This document shows, one piece after another, positions 8,585-17,503 of a stretch of 64,000 nucleotides of DNA (position 1 is the first letter of the stretch; each line of letters begins with the position of its first letter). A model generated the notes under the pieces. That model saw nothing but the letters and a program-made list of their open reading frames with translations, did no database searches and was not told where the DNA came from. The DNA is taken from NCBI GenBank assembly GCA_003149065.1, contig QGFZ01000001.1, positions 992,001 to 1,056,000 on the forward strand, written 5' to 3'. The DNA is from Ruminococcaceae bacterium R-25 (GTDB lineage: Bacteria; Bacillota; Clostridia; Saccharofermentanales; Saccharofermentanaceae). The position numbers and the translations under genes are program-made.

Positions 8585-8613
8585 AAAGGGCGTGATCCAT
8601 CTCACGCCCTTTT
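8585..8613 (+). terminator. Terminator of the HEAT-repeat gene
   Basis: A perfect 11-bp GC-rich stem (8585-8595 with 8602-8612) has loop tccatc and is followed by TTTTAATTATT. It lies 24 nt after the stop codon. Confidence 0.88.
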
Positions 8614-8638
8614 AATTATTGTCAGTCTTTTGTACGAG

Positions 8639-8716
8639 AATAAACTATTTTGAGTCGCTTCTGCACAAGCGAAGCGTAGCGACGCGCGGAAGCCCCGCGA
8701 CGAAAAATAGTTTATT
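8639..8716. repeat. Long palindromic intergenic element A
   Basis: Perfect 13-bp arms (aataaactatttt at 8639-8651 and its complement at 8704-8716) enclose about 52 bp of GC-rich, self-complementary sequence (gcttc/gaagc, gtcgct/agcgac, cgcgg/ccgcg). The right arm contains the TAA stop of the minus-strand beta-helix gene. It sits between convergent genes and could end transcription of the minus-strand gene, but its GC-rich centre is unlike its surroundings and is not needed for a simple terminator. Confidence 0.6.
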
Positions 8717-9374
8717 CCTCAATCGGTACGATTTCGTCCTTATCCTTGAAGATGTGCTTTTCAGGGATAACTCCTCTTACTCTTGAGAGAGGATATACGC
8801 GGCAGCCTCTGCCGATGACTGTACCGGGGTTAAGAACGCTCTGGCAGCCTACTTCTACGTTGTCGCCGACGATAGCAGCAAACTTCTTGAGGCCTGTCTC
8901 GATTACTTCGTCACCGTTCTTAACGCAGACCAATGTCTTATCGGACTTAACGTTTGATGTGATGGCGCCTGCACCAAGGTGTGACTTGTATCCGAGGATG
9001 GAGTCACCTACATAGTTATAGTGAGGAACTTGAACGTTGTCGCTGATGATTACGTTCTTAAGCTCTGTGGAGTTACCGATAACGCACTTGGAACCTATAA
9101 GAGCGCTGCCTCTGATGAATGCGCACTGACGTACTTCCGTCTCAGGTCCGATGATGCAGGGTCCTGCGATATAAGCGGAATCGAAAACCTTGGCGCTCTT
9201 TGCGATCCAGATATCTTCTGCTTTCTGCTCATAGATCTCAGGGTCGAGCGTGGGGCCTAACTTAAGGATGAATTCCTTAATGAGCGGCAATGCTTCCCAG
9301 GGATACTTCTTATCTTCCAAAATGGGAGCTGCAAGCGTGTGTGTCAAATCGATAAGATCTTTTGTCTCAATCAT
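8712..9374 (-). CDS. Left-handed beta-helix (hexapeptide repeat) protein, GlmU-C/acyltransferase-like
   Basis: A 220-aa protein of hexapeptide repeats: IAKSAKVFDSAYIAGPCIIG, then repeated V/I-I-G steps to VEVGCQSVLNPGTVIG. The fold matches the C-terminal half of UDP-GlcNAc pyrophosphorylases and sugar-nucleotide acyltransferases. The N-terminal 50 residues are helical and there is no nucleotidyltransferase domain (no GxGxRM motif). The reaction is therefore uncertain: it may be an acetyltransferase or a regulatory subunit. AAAGGAT lies 8 nt before the ATG. Its stop codon is inside palindromic element A. Confidence 0.7.
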   Translation of the reverse strand: MIETKDLIDLTHTLAAPILEDKKYPWEALPLIKEFILKLGPTLDPEIYEQKAEDIWIAKSAKVFDSAYIAGPCIIGPETEVRQCAFIRGSALIGSKCVIGNSTELKNVIISDNVQVPHYNYVGDSILGYKSHLGAGAITSNVKSDKTLVCVKNGDEVIETGLKKFAAIVGDNVEVGCQSVLNPGTVIGRGCRVYPLSRVRGVIPEKHIFKDKDEIVPIEE

Positions 9375-9422
9375 AAATATATCCTTTCTTCCCTGCCCGT
9401 TTATAAGGTCAGGTCTTTAGAA

Positions 9423-10922
9423 TCAGTTATTAACGGAATATACCGTTACCGGGATCGTCGGAGTCTTATTTCTCTCAACGCGGAAATAAACATTTCTGTC
9501 CTTGCTCGTTATCTCGACAGGGAGATCGAAGATTCCGACGTCACCTGATTTGATCTGGCTATAGTTTATAGATGCAACGATATCATCAGATGTAAGCGAA
9601 TTGATCGTGCTTGCCCGTCCTACGATCTCCAGTTCAACAGAATCGATAGGATATGTAGGATCGACATTATCAGGCAGATCGTCATCTGTATACTTACTGA
9701 TGGGAACTGTAATGTTTCTGGTAACTACAGGGTCCGTAATTACCTGGATATAAGTCCAAAGAGCGAGAGACATAAAGATCGACAGAACAAGGAAAAGGAT
9801 CCTTGTTGTAGTGCTGACTCTCTTTGAATTGGATGTTTCATCAGCAACTTTTGTACGGATAGAGATAGGTACAGCAGCTTCGCCAGCAACTTCAACCTGG
9901 GTAGCAGCAACGACCGGCTCGGGATTAGCTGATGAAGTCTTAGCCTTGGAAGCATTCTCGACATCTTCCTGGCTTAAGAGAGTATCCTGGTTCGAATCGG
10001 AATTGCCGCGGAGCTTATCAAGGATCTTACCGAAGAAGGTCTTATTCTCTGTGCCGTATTCCTTAAGTCCCAAAAGATATGAGAGATTAGCTTCAAGTTC
10101 CTTTGTTGATCTCATCTCAAAGAGTCTTCCGTTAACTGCGATGGAAGTCTTGCCTCTCTCTTCTGAAACTACTACTGCTACGGTGTCACCCATTTCGCTC
10201 GCACCGACAGCTGCTCTGTGGCGTGTTCCGGCACGTTCGAGAGAATGCATTGTTACGGAGAGCGGAACATGGCATCTGGCTGCTATGATCCTGCCGTCTC
10301 TTATGAGAAGGCCGCCGTCATGCATCGGAGATCCTTTATAGAAAATACTCTGGAGTACCGAACTCGTTACTTCAGAATCGAATGAAACTACATTTTCCTG
10401 AGATAAAAGCTCATCGAGCCTTGTCTTTCTCTCGATAAGGATAAGAGCGCCTGTATATGTCCTGGACATCTCCTTGCAGGCGGAACTGATCTCTTTGATA
10501 AATGAAGAAAGCTCTTCCCTCGTCATCTTGGCTTCGCTGTGCCTGAAAGGATTTGCAGCGCTCGATGTACGAAGACCCACGGTCTCAAGCGCTCTTCTGA
10601 GTTCCGGCTGGAACAAAACAACGAAGAGGATCGCAACGATATAAAGAAGCCTGTTAAAGAGGAATCCTACCATGTCGAGTCCGATAAGGCCGCAGAAAGC
10701 AACAAATACCAGTACGAATACGATACCCTTGATGAGCTGCCAGGCTCTGGTCTGTCTGATGAACATCAGGACTGAATAGAAAAGGAATGTGACAAGCGCG
10801 ATATCGATCGCATATCTGATGAAGTCCCAAGGGCTGCCGAAAAACAGCGTGCCCTTAGCAAGGCTGTTAAAAAGCTCGCCTAAAAAATCAAATATCTGGC
10901 CGATTATTGATGTATTTGACAT
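9423..10922 (-). CDS. cdaA: Diadenylate cyclase CdaA fused to a YbbR domain
   Basis: This makes cyclic di-AMP from two ATP, the messenger controlling potassium and osmotic balance and wall synthesis. Residues 30-105 hold three membrane segments, and the DAC catalytic domain covers about 115-285 with MHDGGLLIRDGRI (201-213) and GTRHRAA (232-238). The RHR motif is intact; the usual DGA motif reads DGG. After an Ala/Ser/Glu-rich linker (about 290-370) there is a further membrane helix (374-394) and one extracellular YbbR domain (399-499). CdaA is normally about 270 aa and its regulator CdaR (YbbR repeats) is a separate gene next door; here both are one polypeptide. No glmM follows. AAGAAGGA lies before the ATG. 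Confidence 0.9.
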   Translation of the reverse strand: MSNTSIIGQIFDFLGELFNSLAKGTLFFGSPWDFIRYAIDIALVTFLFYSVLMFIRQTRAWQLIKGIVFVLVFVAFCGLIGLDMVGFLFNRLLYIVAILFVVLFQPELRRALETVGLRTSSAANPFRHSEAKMTREELSSFIKEISSACKEMSRTYTGALILIERKTRLDELLSQENVVSFDSEVTSSVLQSIFYKGSPMHDGGLLIRDGRIIAARCHVPLSVTMHSLERAGTRHRAAVGASEMGDTVAVVVSEERGKTSIAVNGRLFEMRSTKELEANLSYLLGLKEYGTENKTFFGKILDKLRGNSDSNQDTLLSQEDVENASKAKTSSANPEPVVAATQVEVAGEAAVPISIRTKVADETSNSKRVSTTTRILFLVLSIFMSLALWTYIQVITDPVVTRNITVPISKYTDDDLPDNVDPTYPIDSVELEIVGRASTINSLTSDDIVASINYSQIKSGDVGIFDLPVEITSKDRNVYFRVERNKTPTIPVTVYSVNN

Positions 10923-11009
10923 CGAAAAATGTCCTTCTTTATACGCTTATCTTATTTAGTATAACATAAGCAAAACGATTGAAAGTCGGATTTTTTAAAT
11001 GATTTTGAT

Positions 11010-12326
11010 TTAAGTTGAGGTTTCAGAAGACTCGGTAAAATATGTCTGCTTGGTCGATTCTATCTTGAAAGCTTCATACTGGGCAGGCGTCATACCCTTG
11101 TCAGAACCCTTCAGCAGAGCCTCAATAACAATAAATGCAACGCAGTTGACCCTTATCTGGAGCCTGTCTCCGGTGCAGTCGATCTCGCCGTCTTCATTAC
11201 GGTCTATATCTTCGGTAACGAGGAGAGAATCCAGGAAATAAGTGCAGTCCGAAGGCGTTCTTCTGACCTTTCCGCCGAAATCCTGAAGGTTTAGGTTCTT
11301 TGTCTCCTTCATCTTTTCAAGATCTGTATAGTTATAATCGTAGCTCTCGAAATAGACTATTACGATTCCCCTGTCGTCGAACGGTTTATAATCGGAAATG
11401 GTGTTGGGGATCTCATTGAAGATATCCTTATAGCCATCGCCGTTTACATCGAACTTTAATCCGGACTCGTTGTAGCAGAGGTCAAATCTGTAATTTGTAT
11501 AAAGAGGATTTGCAAAGCATACGTCATAAGCCTGATAGAGCTTTCTTCTCATCTCATACTTCTGGTTGGTATTAAGAGACTTAAAACCTGAAGATGCATA
11601 GACTTTATCGCCTGCATATAAGCTGTCGATATCGTACATTACATCGATGCTGTAGAGCTCTTCACCCTTTAAAGAAGCGCAGAATGCCTCAGCTCCTGCC
11701 TGGTCATCTGTTCCGGCACCGAAAAATACGAACCAGACATCGTAAGCGATGTCCTTATATTCCTTGAAAGCCTTCATGGCGGTCAAAACACATGCCGTTC
11801 CGGAAGCGTTGTCTGAAATGCCGTCATATACATATTTCGGGCGCTCGGTCGGCGTAGCATCAGGATCTGCGGGCTTTTCCTCTTCCTTCTTCTCCTCTTC
11901 TTTCGGAGCATAATCAGGAAGCATAGCCGAATCGTAGTGAGCACCGATCACTGCGACCCTGTGCTCAACCTGATATGTACCGTCGTCCTGACGGCAGTAA
12001 AAACCGGTACCCGGTACCTTAACGATATAGTTTGCCGAACTTCCGACTTCTTCTTTTTCGAAAGTCTGGATCTCAGGCGTATAGCCTAATTCCCTGATCT
12101 TTCCGGCGATATAAGCGCCTGTCGCGGTCTCGCCCTCCGAATAAGGTTTCCTGTCAGGGAATTTCGAAGCGATCTCTCTGGCGATATCAGAACCGAAAGA
12201 GCCGTAATCAGCTGCTTTGGTGCCTGTATTCTCATTTTTCTTGCAGGAAGTCAAAACGAGCGGTCCTGTCAAAACCGCAAAGCACAAGGCAGTTGCTATT
12301 AATTTTGTGAACTTAGTGTTGCTCAT
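11010..12326 (-). CDS. M28 (aminopeptidase-fold) lipoprotein, catalytic site changed
   Basis: A 438-aa lipoprotein: the signal peptide ends in VLTSC, then an M28-type Zn-peptidase fold. Zinc-ligand motifs GAHYDS, DGISDNASG and the YDIDS aspartate are recognisable. The catalytic Glu-Glu segment (GAEE in active enzymes) reads GAGTDDQAG, and the last ligand motif SDHxPF reads SDYKPF. A Lys/Glu insert (about 150-170) interrupts the fold. Two Asp-rich loops, DVNGDGYKD and DIDRNEDGE, look like calcium-binding EF-hand or dockerin-type loops. It may be a non-peptidase binding protein. It starts 17 nt after the AroB-like gene on the same strand. Confidence 0.72.
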   Translation of the reverse strand: MSNTKFTKLIATALCFAVLTGPLVLTSCKKNENTGTKAADYGSFGSDIAREIASKFPDRKPYSEGETATGAYIAGKIRELGYTPEIQTFEKEEVGSSANYIVKVPGTGFYCRQDDGTYQVEHRVAVIGAHYDSAMLPDYAPKEEEKKEEEKPADPDATPTERPKYVYDGISDNASGTACVLTAMKAFKEYKDIAYDVWFVFFGAGTDDQAGAEAFCASLKGEELYSIDVMYDIDSLYAGDKVYASSGFKSLNTNQKYEMRRKLYQAYDVCFANPLYTNYRFDLCYNESGLKFDVNGDGYKDIFNEIPNTISDYKPFDDRGIVIVYFESYDYNYTDLEKMKETKNLNLQDFGGKVRRTPSDCTYFLDSLLVTEDIDRNEDGEIDCTGDRLQIRVNCVAFIVIEALLKGSDKGMTPAQYEAFKIESTKQTYFTESSETST

Positions 12327-12343
12327 AACTCCGCTATTATACC

Positions 12344-13444
12344 CTAAGTTTCCTCTTCTTTTGAGGCAACTTGTGATGAGCAGGACGTGATATTCTTCAA
12401 ACGCTCCTCCAAAATGGCCAAAGCCTCTTCCGTATCAGGATTCTTAATGGCCCAGCTGCCCTTGCCGTCTGTCTCTTCATAACAGACGAGGGGATCGTTA
12501 GAAACAGAGCCTTTCCTGTATGAATCCTTAAGAGAGTTCATTATCGCATTAAAACTTACGCCCTTGAGTTCTGTCGGGAGCCCGAGTTTAAGATAGATCG
12601 CCTTAAAAGCTGGTCTTACCTTATCGGGAACGGTGGCATAAAGGCTCAAAGCCAGAGCCTCTCCCTCCGAATAATTCATGAACCTGAAATATCCTTCGAT
12701 TGCTTCCGAGAGCTCGGAACCGAGTGTCAAAAGCAAAGGATTCTTCTTGTCGATCGCAGCCCTTGCAGCATATACGCGGTTTAAGAAAACCCTGATGTCC
12801 GAAGGCTTTGAGCCCGAAAGCTCGATAAGCTCGGTCAAAAGCCCGAAATCGGCAAGCAATGCATATCTTATTATCTGAGAATAACCGTTCGGAATAAATT
12901 TTTTCGGAACTGTCGAAAGATAAACGGGATCGACAAATACGGCAGTCTGGGAAATTGCCACGGAAGCAGTATTCTTGCGGCTTCCGGAGTTAAGGCAGGC
13001 CTTATCTGCGCAGCATGTCTCCGACATGGAAGACAGAGTCGTCGGAACTGCGATATAACGTGATCTTCCGGTGTAAAGAGCTGAGGCAAAAGCCGTGATA
13101 TCAAGGACAGAGCCGCCGCCGAAGCCAATGATCCAGTCATTGCTGTTAAGACCGAACTCGTTTAACTCTTTAACAACTTCATTTACCTGTGAAAGATTCT
13201 TATTCTGTTCGCCCTCTTCTACCGTGATAAGGTATGTCTTAATGTCCCTTAAAGCGAACTGCTTTTCAAATGAATTGTAGTAATAAGCGCTGACCTGTCT
13301 GTCAGAGACAATTGCGACTTTGATCCCGCAGCCGCTTAAGTCCTTGTTGTCGTACTGCTCGAGAATAAAGCCTGCGATAAATTCCTCCGCAATGCCGCTT
13401 CCCGTAAAGCAATCGTAGCTTCTGTTACATTCAAGTCTGTCCAA
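12344..13444 (-). CDS. AroB-fold (3-dehydroquinate synthase-like) protein without usual metal ligands
   Basis: A 366-aa member of the dehydroquinate synthase / iron-alcohol dehydrogenase superfamily. The NAD-binding GFGGGSVLD and YIAVPTTLSS follow AroB closely. The metal-ligand motifs do not: AEVIKYG reads SQIIRYA, GHxxGHAIE reads GSELSEAIE, and HGEAVAIG reads EGEALALS. All three canonical ligands (Glu, His, His) are thus replaced, so ordinary dehydroquinate synthesis is doubtful. The start is a TTG preceded by AAGGAG at 10 nt; no in-frame ATG is near. No other shikimate gene is adjacent. Confidence 0.65.
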   Translation of the reverse strand: MDRLECNRSYDCFTGSGIAEEFIAGFILEQYDNKDLSGCGIKVAIVSDRQVSAYYYNSFEKQFALRDIKTYLITVEEGEQNKNLSQVNEVVKELNEFGLNSNDWIIGFGGGSVLDITAFASALYTGRSRYIAVPTTLSSMSETCCADKACLNSGSRKNTASVAISQTAVFVDPVYLSTVPKKFIPNGYSQIIRYALLADFGLLTELIELSGSKPSDIRVFLNRVYAARAAIDKKNPLLLTLGSELSEAIEGYFRFMNYSEGEALALSLYATVPDKVRPAFKAIYLKLGLPTELKGVSFNAIMNSLKDSYRKGSVSNDPLVCYEETDGKGSWAIKNPDTEEALAILEERLKNITSCSSQVASKEEET

Positions 13445-13477
13445 GATTTAAGGGCTCCTTTCGCTCTCAAAGTCAAT

Positions 13478-13505
13478 TTGTATATTACCACAAAAGTGTT
13501 AGAAT
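13478..13505 (+). promoter_or_regulatory. Putative gltX promoter
   Basis: TTGTAT (13478-13483) and TAGAAT (13500-13505) are 16 bp apart and end 35 nt before the gltX ATG. The -10 is one base off consensus and the -35 is weak. Confidence 0.4.
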
Positions 13506-13540
13506 ATACGCTCAGGTAAATTTATTAATAGAGGTTATGT

Positions 13541-14992
13541 ATGAAAATAAGAACGAGATTCGCACCCAGCCCCACTGGTTTTATGCATGTCGGCAATCTT
13601 CGCACAGCGCTTTACGAGTACCTTACGGCCAAGCACGAAGGCGGCACTTTTGTATTGAGGATCGAGGATACCGACCGTGAACGTTATGTAGAGGGTGCAA
13701 CTCAGGTTATATATGATACCTTGAAGCTTGCAGGTCTTGAGCATGACGAAGGACCTGATATCGGCGGCGAGTTCGGACCTTATGTCCAGAGCGAGAGACT
13801 TTCTATGTATAAGCCTTATGCTGAGCAGCTCGTTGAGCAAGGCAAGGCTTACAGATGCTTCTGCACCAAGGAGCGCCTTGAGGCTCTTAAGGAGAATGCT
13901 CCTGAAGGAACAGGCTACGACAGACACTGCAGAGACTTATCTCCTGAAGAGATCCAGAAGAATCTGGATGCAGGTATGCCCTATGTAATCCGCCAGAAGA
14001 TGCCCCTTACAGGCTCTACTTCTTATCACGACCTCGTTTATGGCGATATCACATTCCCCAACGAGGATCTGGACGACCAGGTGCTTATCAAGACAGACGG
14101 CTTCCCTACATATAACTTCGCAAACGTAATCGATGACCACACAATGGGAATCACACACGTTGTAAGAGGTTCCGAGTACTTATCTTCAACACCTAAGTAC
14201 AACCTCCTCTATGAGGCATTCGGCTGGGAGATCCCCACATATATCCACCTGCCGCTCATTATGGGCAAGTCAGTTGACGAGGAAGGAAATGAGGTTATCT
14301 CCAAGCTCTCCAAGCGTCACGGCTCCACAGGCTTTATGGATCTCATAAACGAAGGTTACCTCCCTGAGGCGATCATCAACTATATCGCACTCTTAGGCTG
14401 GGCTCCCAAGGACACAAGAGAGATCTTCTCCCTGCCTGAACTCATCGAAGCATTCGATATCAACGGCATCTCCAAGTCACCTGCCGTTTTCGACTACGAC
14501 AAGCTCTCATGGGTCAACCAGGAACACATCAAGGCAATGTCCGATGAGGATTTCCTTACACACGCAAAGCCTTTCTACGATGAGGCAGGTGTCGATCCTT
14601 CATGCTATGCACTCCTTGCAGAGCTCTTGAAGCCCAGGATCGCTAAATTCAACGAGATCACAGAGAAGCTCTCATTCATTAAGGAATACGGAGACTTCGA
14701 CCTCGCACTTTTCGAGCACAAGAAGAGCAAGTCCACTTTGGAATCTTCCAAGGAAATGCTCGAAAAGGCAATCCCCGTTTTGGAGAACTTAGACTGGGAC
14801 AGAGACGCTATCACTGAGGCAATGAAGACATTGGCAGAGAGCCTTGAAGTCAAGAACTCTGTTGTTATGTGGCCTGTAAGGATCGCAGCTGCAGGCGTTG
14901 CGGTAACCCCCGGCGGATGCGCTGAGGTTATGCTCCTTTTAGGCAAGGAAGAATCCTTAAGAAGAATTAAATACGCTTATTCAAGACTTTGA
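13541..14992 (+). CDS. gltX: Glutamyl-tRNA synthetase
   Basis: This enzyme attaches glutamate to tRNA-Glu. The class I signatures are clear: PSPTGFMHVGN (HIGH motif, residues 9-19) and KLSKRHG (KMSKS motif, about 250). Length (483 aa) is normal for a bacterial GluRS. GAGGT precedes the ATG by 5 nt. It is followed 17 nt later by glnS, giving a two-synthetase operon. Because a GlnRS is present, this GluRS may be discriminating rather than also charging tRNA-Gln. Confidence 0.97.
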   Translation: MKIRTRFAPSPTGFMHVGNLRTALYEYLTAKHEGGTFVLRIEDTDRERYVEGATQVIYDTLKLAGLEHDEGPDIGGEFGPYVQSERLSMYKPYAEQLVEQGKAYRCFCTKERLEALKENAPEGTGYDRHCRDLSPEEIQKNLDAGMPYVIRQKMPLTGSTSYHDLVYGDITFPNEDLDDQVLIKTDGFPTYNFANVIDDHTMGITHVVRGSEYLSSTPKYNLLYEAFGWEIPTYIHLPLIMGKSVDEEGNEVISKLSKRHGSTGFMDLINEGYLPEAIINYIALLGWAPKDTREIFSLPELIEAFDINGISKSPAVFDYDKLSWVNQEHIKAMSDEDFLTHAKPFYDEAGVDPSCYALLAELLKPRIAKFNEITEKLSFIKEYGDFDLALFEHKKSKSTLESSKEMLEKAIPVLENLDWDRDAITEAMKTLAESLEVKNSVVMWPVRIAAAGVAVTPGGCAEVMLLLGKEESLRRIKYAYSRL

Positions 14993-15009
14993 TCGGGAGA
15001 ATATGAGAA

Positions 15010-16671
15010 ATGGCTGAAAGCAAGAATTTTATTGAACAGATCATTGACGAAGAACTCAAAGAAGGCGGTAGAGTTTACGGTAAGAAGATCCACACAAGAT
15101 TCCCGCCCGAACCTAACGGCTACCTTCACATCGGTCACGCAAAGGCCTTAGAGATCGACTTCGGCACAGCAGAGGCTTATAACGGTCTCTGCAACCTCAG
15201 AATGGACGACACGAACCCCACCAAAGAGGATGAGGAATACGTTGAAGCCATCAAGGAAGATATCCACTGGTTAGGACACGACTGGGATGACAGATTCTTC
15301 TACGCTTCCGAGTATTTCGAGAAGATGTACGGATTTGCGATCGAGCTCATCGAAAAAGGATTGGCTTACGTTTGCGAGCTTACACCCGACCAGATGAGAG
15401 ACATGAGGGGCGACACTAAGACTCCTGCTGTCTCACCTTACAGAGACAGACCTATCGAAGAAAGCCTAGATCTCTTTAAGAGAATGAGAGCCGGCGAGTT
15501 TGAGGACGGTAAGATGACTCTCAGAGCCAAGATCGACCTCGCTTCCGGTAACTTCAATATGAGAGACCCTGTTATCTACAGGATCAATCACCTCCCCCAC
15601 CACAGAACAGGCACTGAGTGGTGCATCTATCCTATGTATGACTTCGCTCATCCGATCGAAGACGCTTTGGAAGGTATCACACACTCACTCTGCTCTTTGG
15701 AGTTCGAAGCTCACAGACCTCTTTACAACTGGGTAGTAAACAACATCTCCGTTGAGTGCAAGCCCCGTCAGATCGAGTTCGCAAGACTCGGAATCACACA
15801 CACAGTACTTTCCAAGAGAAAGCTCCGTGCCATGATCGAAGCAGGCATCGTATCAGGCTGGGATGACCCCAGAATGCCTACTCTTTGCGGCCTTCGCAGA
15901 AGAGGTTACACACCTGCTTCAATCCATAACTTTAGCGCACGTAACGGTGTTGCCAAGGTCAACTCCGTTGTTGACTTCGCTTTCCTCGAATACTGTCTCC
16001 GAGAAGATCTTAACGATCACGCTCAGAGAGCAATGGCAGTCTTAAAGCCTGTTAAGCTCATCATCGACAACTATCCTGAGGGACAGACAGAAGAATTCGA
16101 CGTCGAGAATAATCCTAAGGATGAGAACGCCGGCACACGTAAGGTATCCTTCTCCAGAGAACTCTGGATCGAAGAAGAAGATTTCATGGAAGTTCCCGCT
16201 CCCAAGTATTTCAGACTCTTCCCCGGTAACGAAGTTCGCCTTAAGTCCGCTTATGTTGTTAAGTGCGTATCCTGTGATCATGACGCTGAAGGCAATGTAA
16301 CTGCAGTTCACTGCACATACGACCCTGATTCCAGAGGCGGCAACACTTTAGACGGCAGAAAGATCAAGTCCACTATCCACTGGGTTGACGCAAAGACTGC
16401 TGTTGACGGCGAGATCAGACTCTACGACAGACTCTTTACAACAGAGCAGCCTGACCTTGCTGACTGCAACTATCTGGATTTCATCAATCCCGATTCATTG
16501 GAGATCATCAAGGGCGCAAAACTCGAGGCATTCCTCAAGGACACAAAGCCTGCTGACAGATTCCAGTTCTTAAGAACAGGTTACTTCTGCGCAGACTCCA
16601 AGGATTCAACACCTGATCACCTCGTATTCAACAGAGCTGTATCTTTGAAAGATAGCTACAAACCGGAATAA
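15010..16671 (+). CDS. glnS: Glutaminyl-tRNA synthetase
   Basis: This enzyme charges tRNA-Gln directly with glutamine. The signatures [14 protein letters not shown] (residues 33-46), RMDDTNP and VLSKRKL are diagnostic of GlnRS rather than GluRS. At 553 aa it has the full catalytic and beta-barrel anticodon domains. It is downstream of gltX in the same operon and ends in a strong palindromic terminator. Confidence 0.97.
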   Translation: MAESKNFIEQIIDEELKEGGRVYGKKIHTRFPPEPNGYLHIGHAKALEIDFGTAEAYNGLCNLRMDDTNPTKEDEEYVEAIKEDIHWLGHDWDDRFFYASEYFEKMYGFAIELIEKGLAYVCELTPDQMRDMRGDTKTPAVSPYRDRPIEESLDLFKRMRAGEFEDGKMTLRAKIDLASGNFNMRDPVIYRINHLPHHRTGTEWCIYPMYDFAHPIEDALEGITHSLCSLEFEAHRPLYNWVVNNISVECKPRQIEFARLGITHTVLSKRKLRAMIEAGIVSGWDDPRMPTLCGLRRRGYTPASIHNFSARNGVAKVNSVVDFAFLEYCLREDLNDHAQRAMAVLKPVKLIIDNYPEGQTEEFDVENNPKDENAGTRKVSFSRELWIEEEDFMEVPAPKYFRLFPGNEVRLKSAYVVKCVSCDHDAEGNVTAVHCTYDPDSRGGNTLDGRKIKSTIHWVDAKTAVDGEIRLYDRLFTTEQPDLADCNYLDFINPDSLEIIKGAKLEAFLKDTKPADRFQFLRTGYFCADSKDSTPDHLVFNRAVSLKDSYKPE

Positions 16672-16678
16672 GCAAAAT

Positions 16679-16735
16679 TAATACCCCGCACTTCAGACAA
16701 TAATTGCTTACGCAATAAACTCGTGCGGGGTATTA
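16679..16735. terminator. Bidirectional terminator / palindromic element B
   Basis: Perfect 13-bp arms (16679-16691 with 16723-16735; core ataccccgcac) enclose a second small hairpin attgc-ttac-gcaat (16703-16716). It starts 8 nt after the glnS stop and 7 nt from the minus-strand ferredoxin gene stop, so it can serve both converging transcripts. The nested inner hairpin is unusual for a plain terminator. Confidence 0.7.
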
Positions 16736-16741
16736 TTATGC

Positions 16742-17503
16742 TTATTTGCTGTTTCTCTCGTAAGTGGGCTGCTCGTGCAATGTCTTGCCCAAGAGCGTCA
16801 TCGCCTGCTTCGGGCAATGATCTATGCATCTGTAGCACATGGTGCATTTAGAAGATGCGACCGCCTTGCCGTTCTCTATTTTGATGTTTTGTGTCGGACA
16901 ATTCTTCGCACAGATGCCACAACCGATGCACTTATCAGGATCGATCTTAAGCTTATCGGTATAGCCTGTCGTCTTATTGTAGAACCAGAGTCTCTGACCG
17001 AATAAGCCTGCCAGATGCGCTGCAAACGACAGACCTTCTTTAGGATAGTTACCTGCCTTCATCTGTTTTGCGGCTTCAATAATGCGTTTGTTGGCCTTCT
17101 CGATTATCGCCTTATTCTGTTCTTTAGTCTTCTTAAGAGCCTTGCAGTCTCCGATAGAGTCTGGCATAACGATCTGAAGACCGCCTGTTATTTCTGCGCC
17201 ATACTTCTTAAGAAGCCTTGCAGCACATCCTGTACCGTCACCTGCAAACAATCCCATGGTCGTTATAAGAAAGATCTTCTTGCTCTTCCATATTGTTTCG
17301 TGGCTGTTTATAAAGTCTCTTACAAGATACGGAATATTCGAAAACATCGTAGGATAAGCAAGAATGATCTCATCGCCTTCTAATGCTTTCATTGCATCTT
17401 CTGACTCAATAGGCGCGCATATCCCGGTGCTTCCGAGCTCATTTAAGAGCAGCGTTACGATATGCTTTGTATTGCCTGAACCGCTCAGGTATATGGCGTT
17501 CAT
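16742..17503 (-). CDS. EFR1-family flavodoxin-ferredoxin fusion
   Basis: A 253-aa electron carrier. The N-terminal half is flavodoxin-like (IYLSGSGNTKHIV FMN loop, residues 4-16). The C-terminal part carries two 4Fe-4S clusters, CIGCGICAKNCP and CTMCYRCIDHCP, as in the EFR1 family. The middle (about 110-180) is helical. It overlaps the upstream TetR gene by 4 nt (ATGA), so expression is coupled to that regulator. The ribosome site TTGGAGGGC is inside the TetR gene. Confidence 0.87.
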   Translation of the reverse strand: MNAIYLSGSGNTKHIVTLLLNELGSTGICAPIESEDAMKALEGDEIILAYPTMFSNIPYLVRDFINSHETIWKSKKIFLITTMGLFAGDGTGCAARLLKKYGAEITGGLQIVMPDSIGDCKALKKTKEQNKAIIEKANKRIIEAAKQMKAGNYPKEGLSFAAHLAGLFGQRLWFYNKTTGYTDKLKIDPDKCIGCGICAKNCPTQNIKIENGKAVASSKCTMCYRCIDHCPKQAMTLLGKTLHEQPTYERNSK

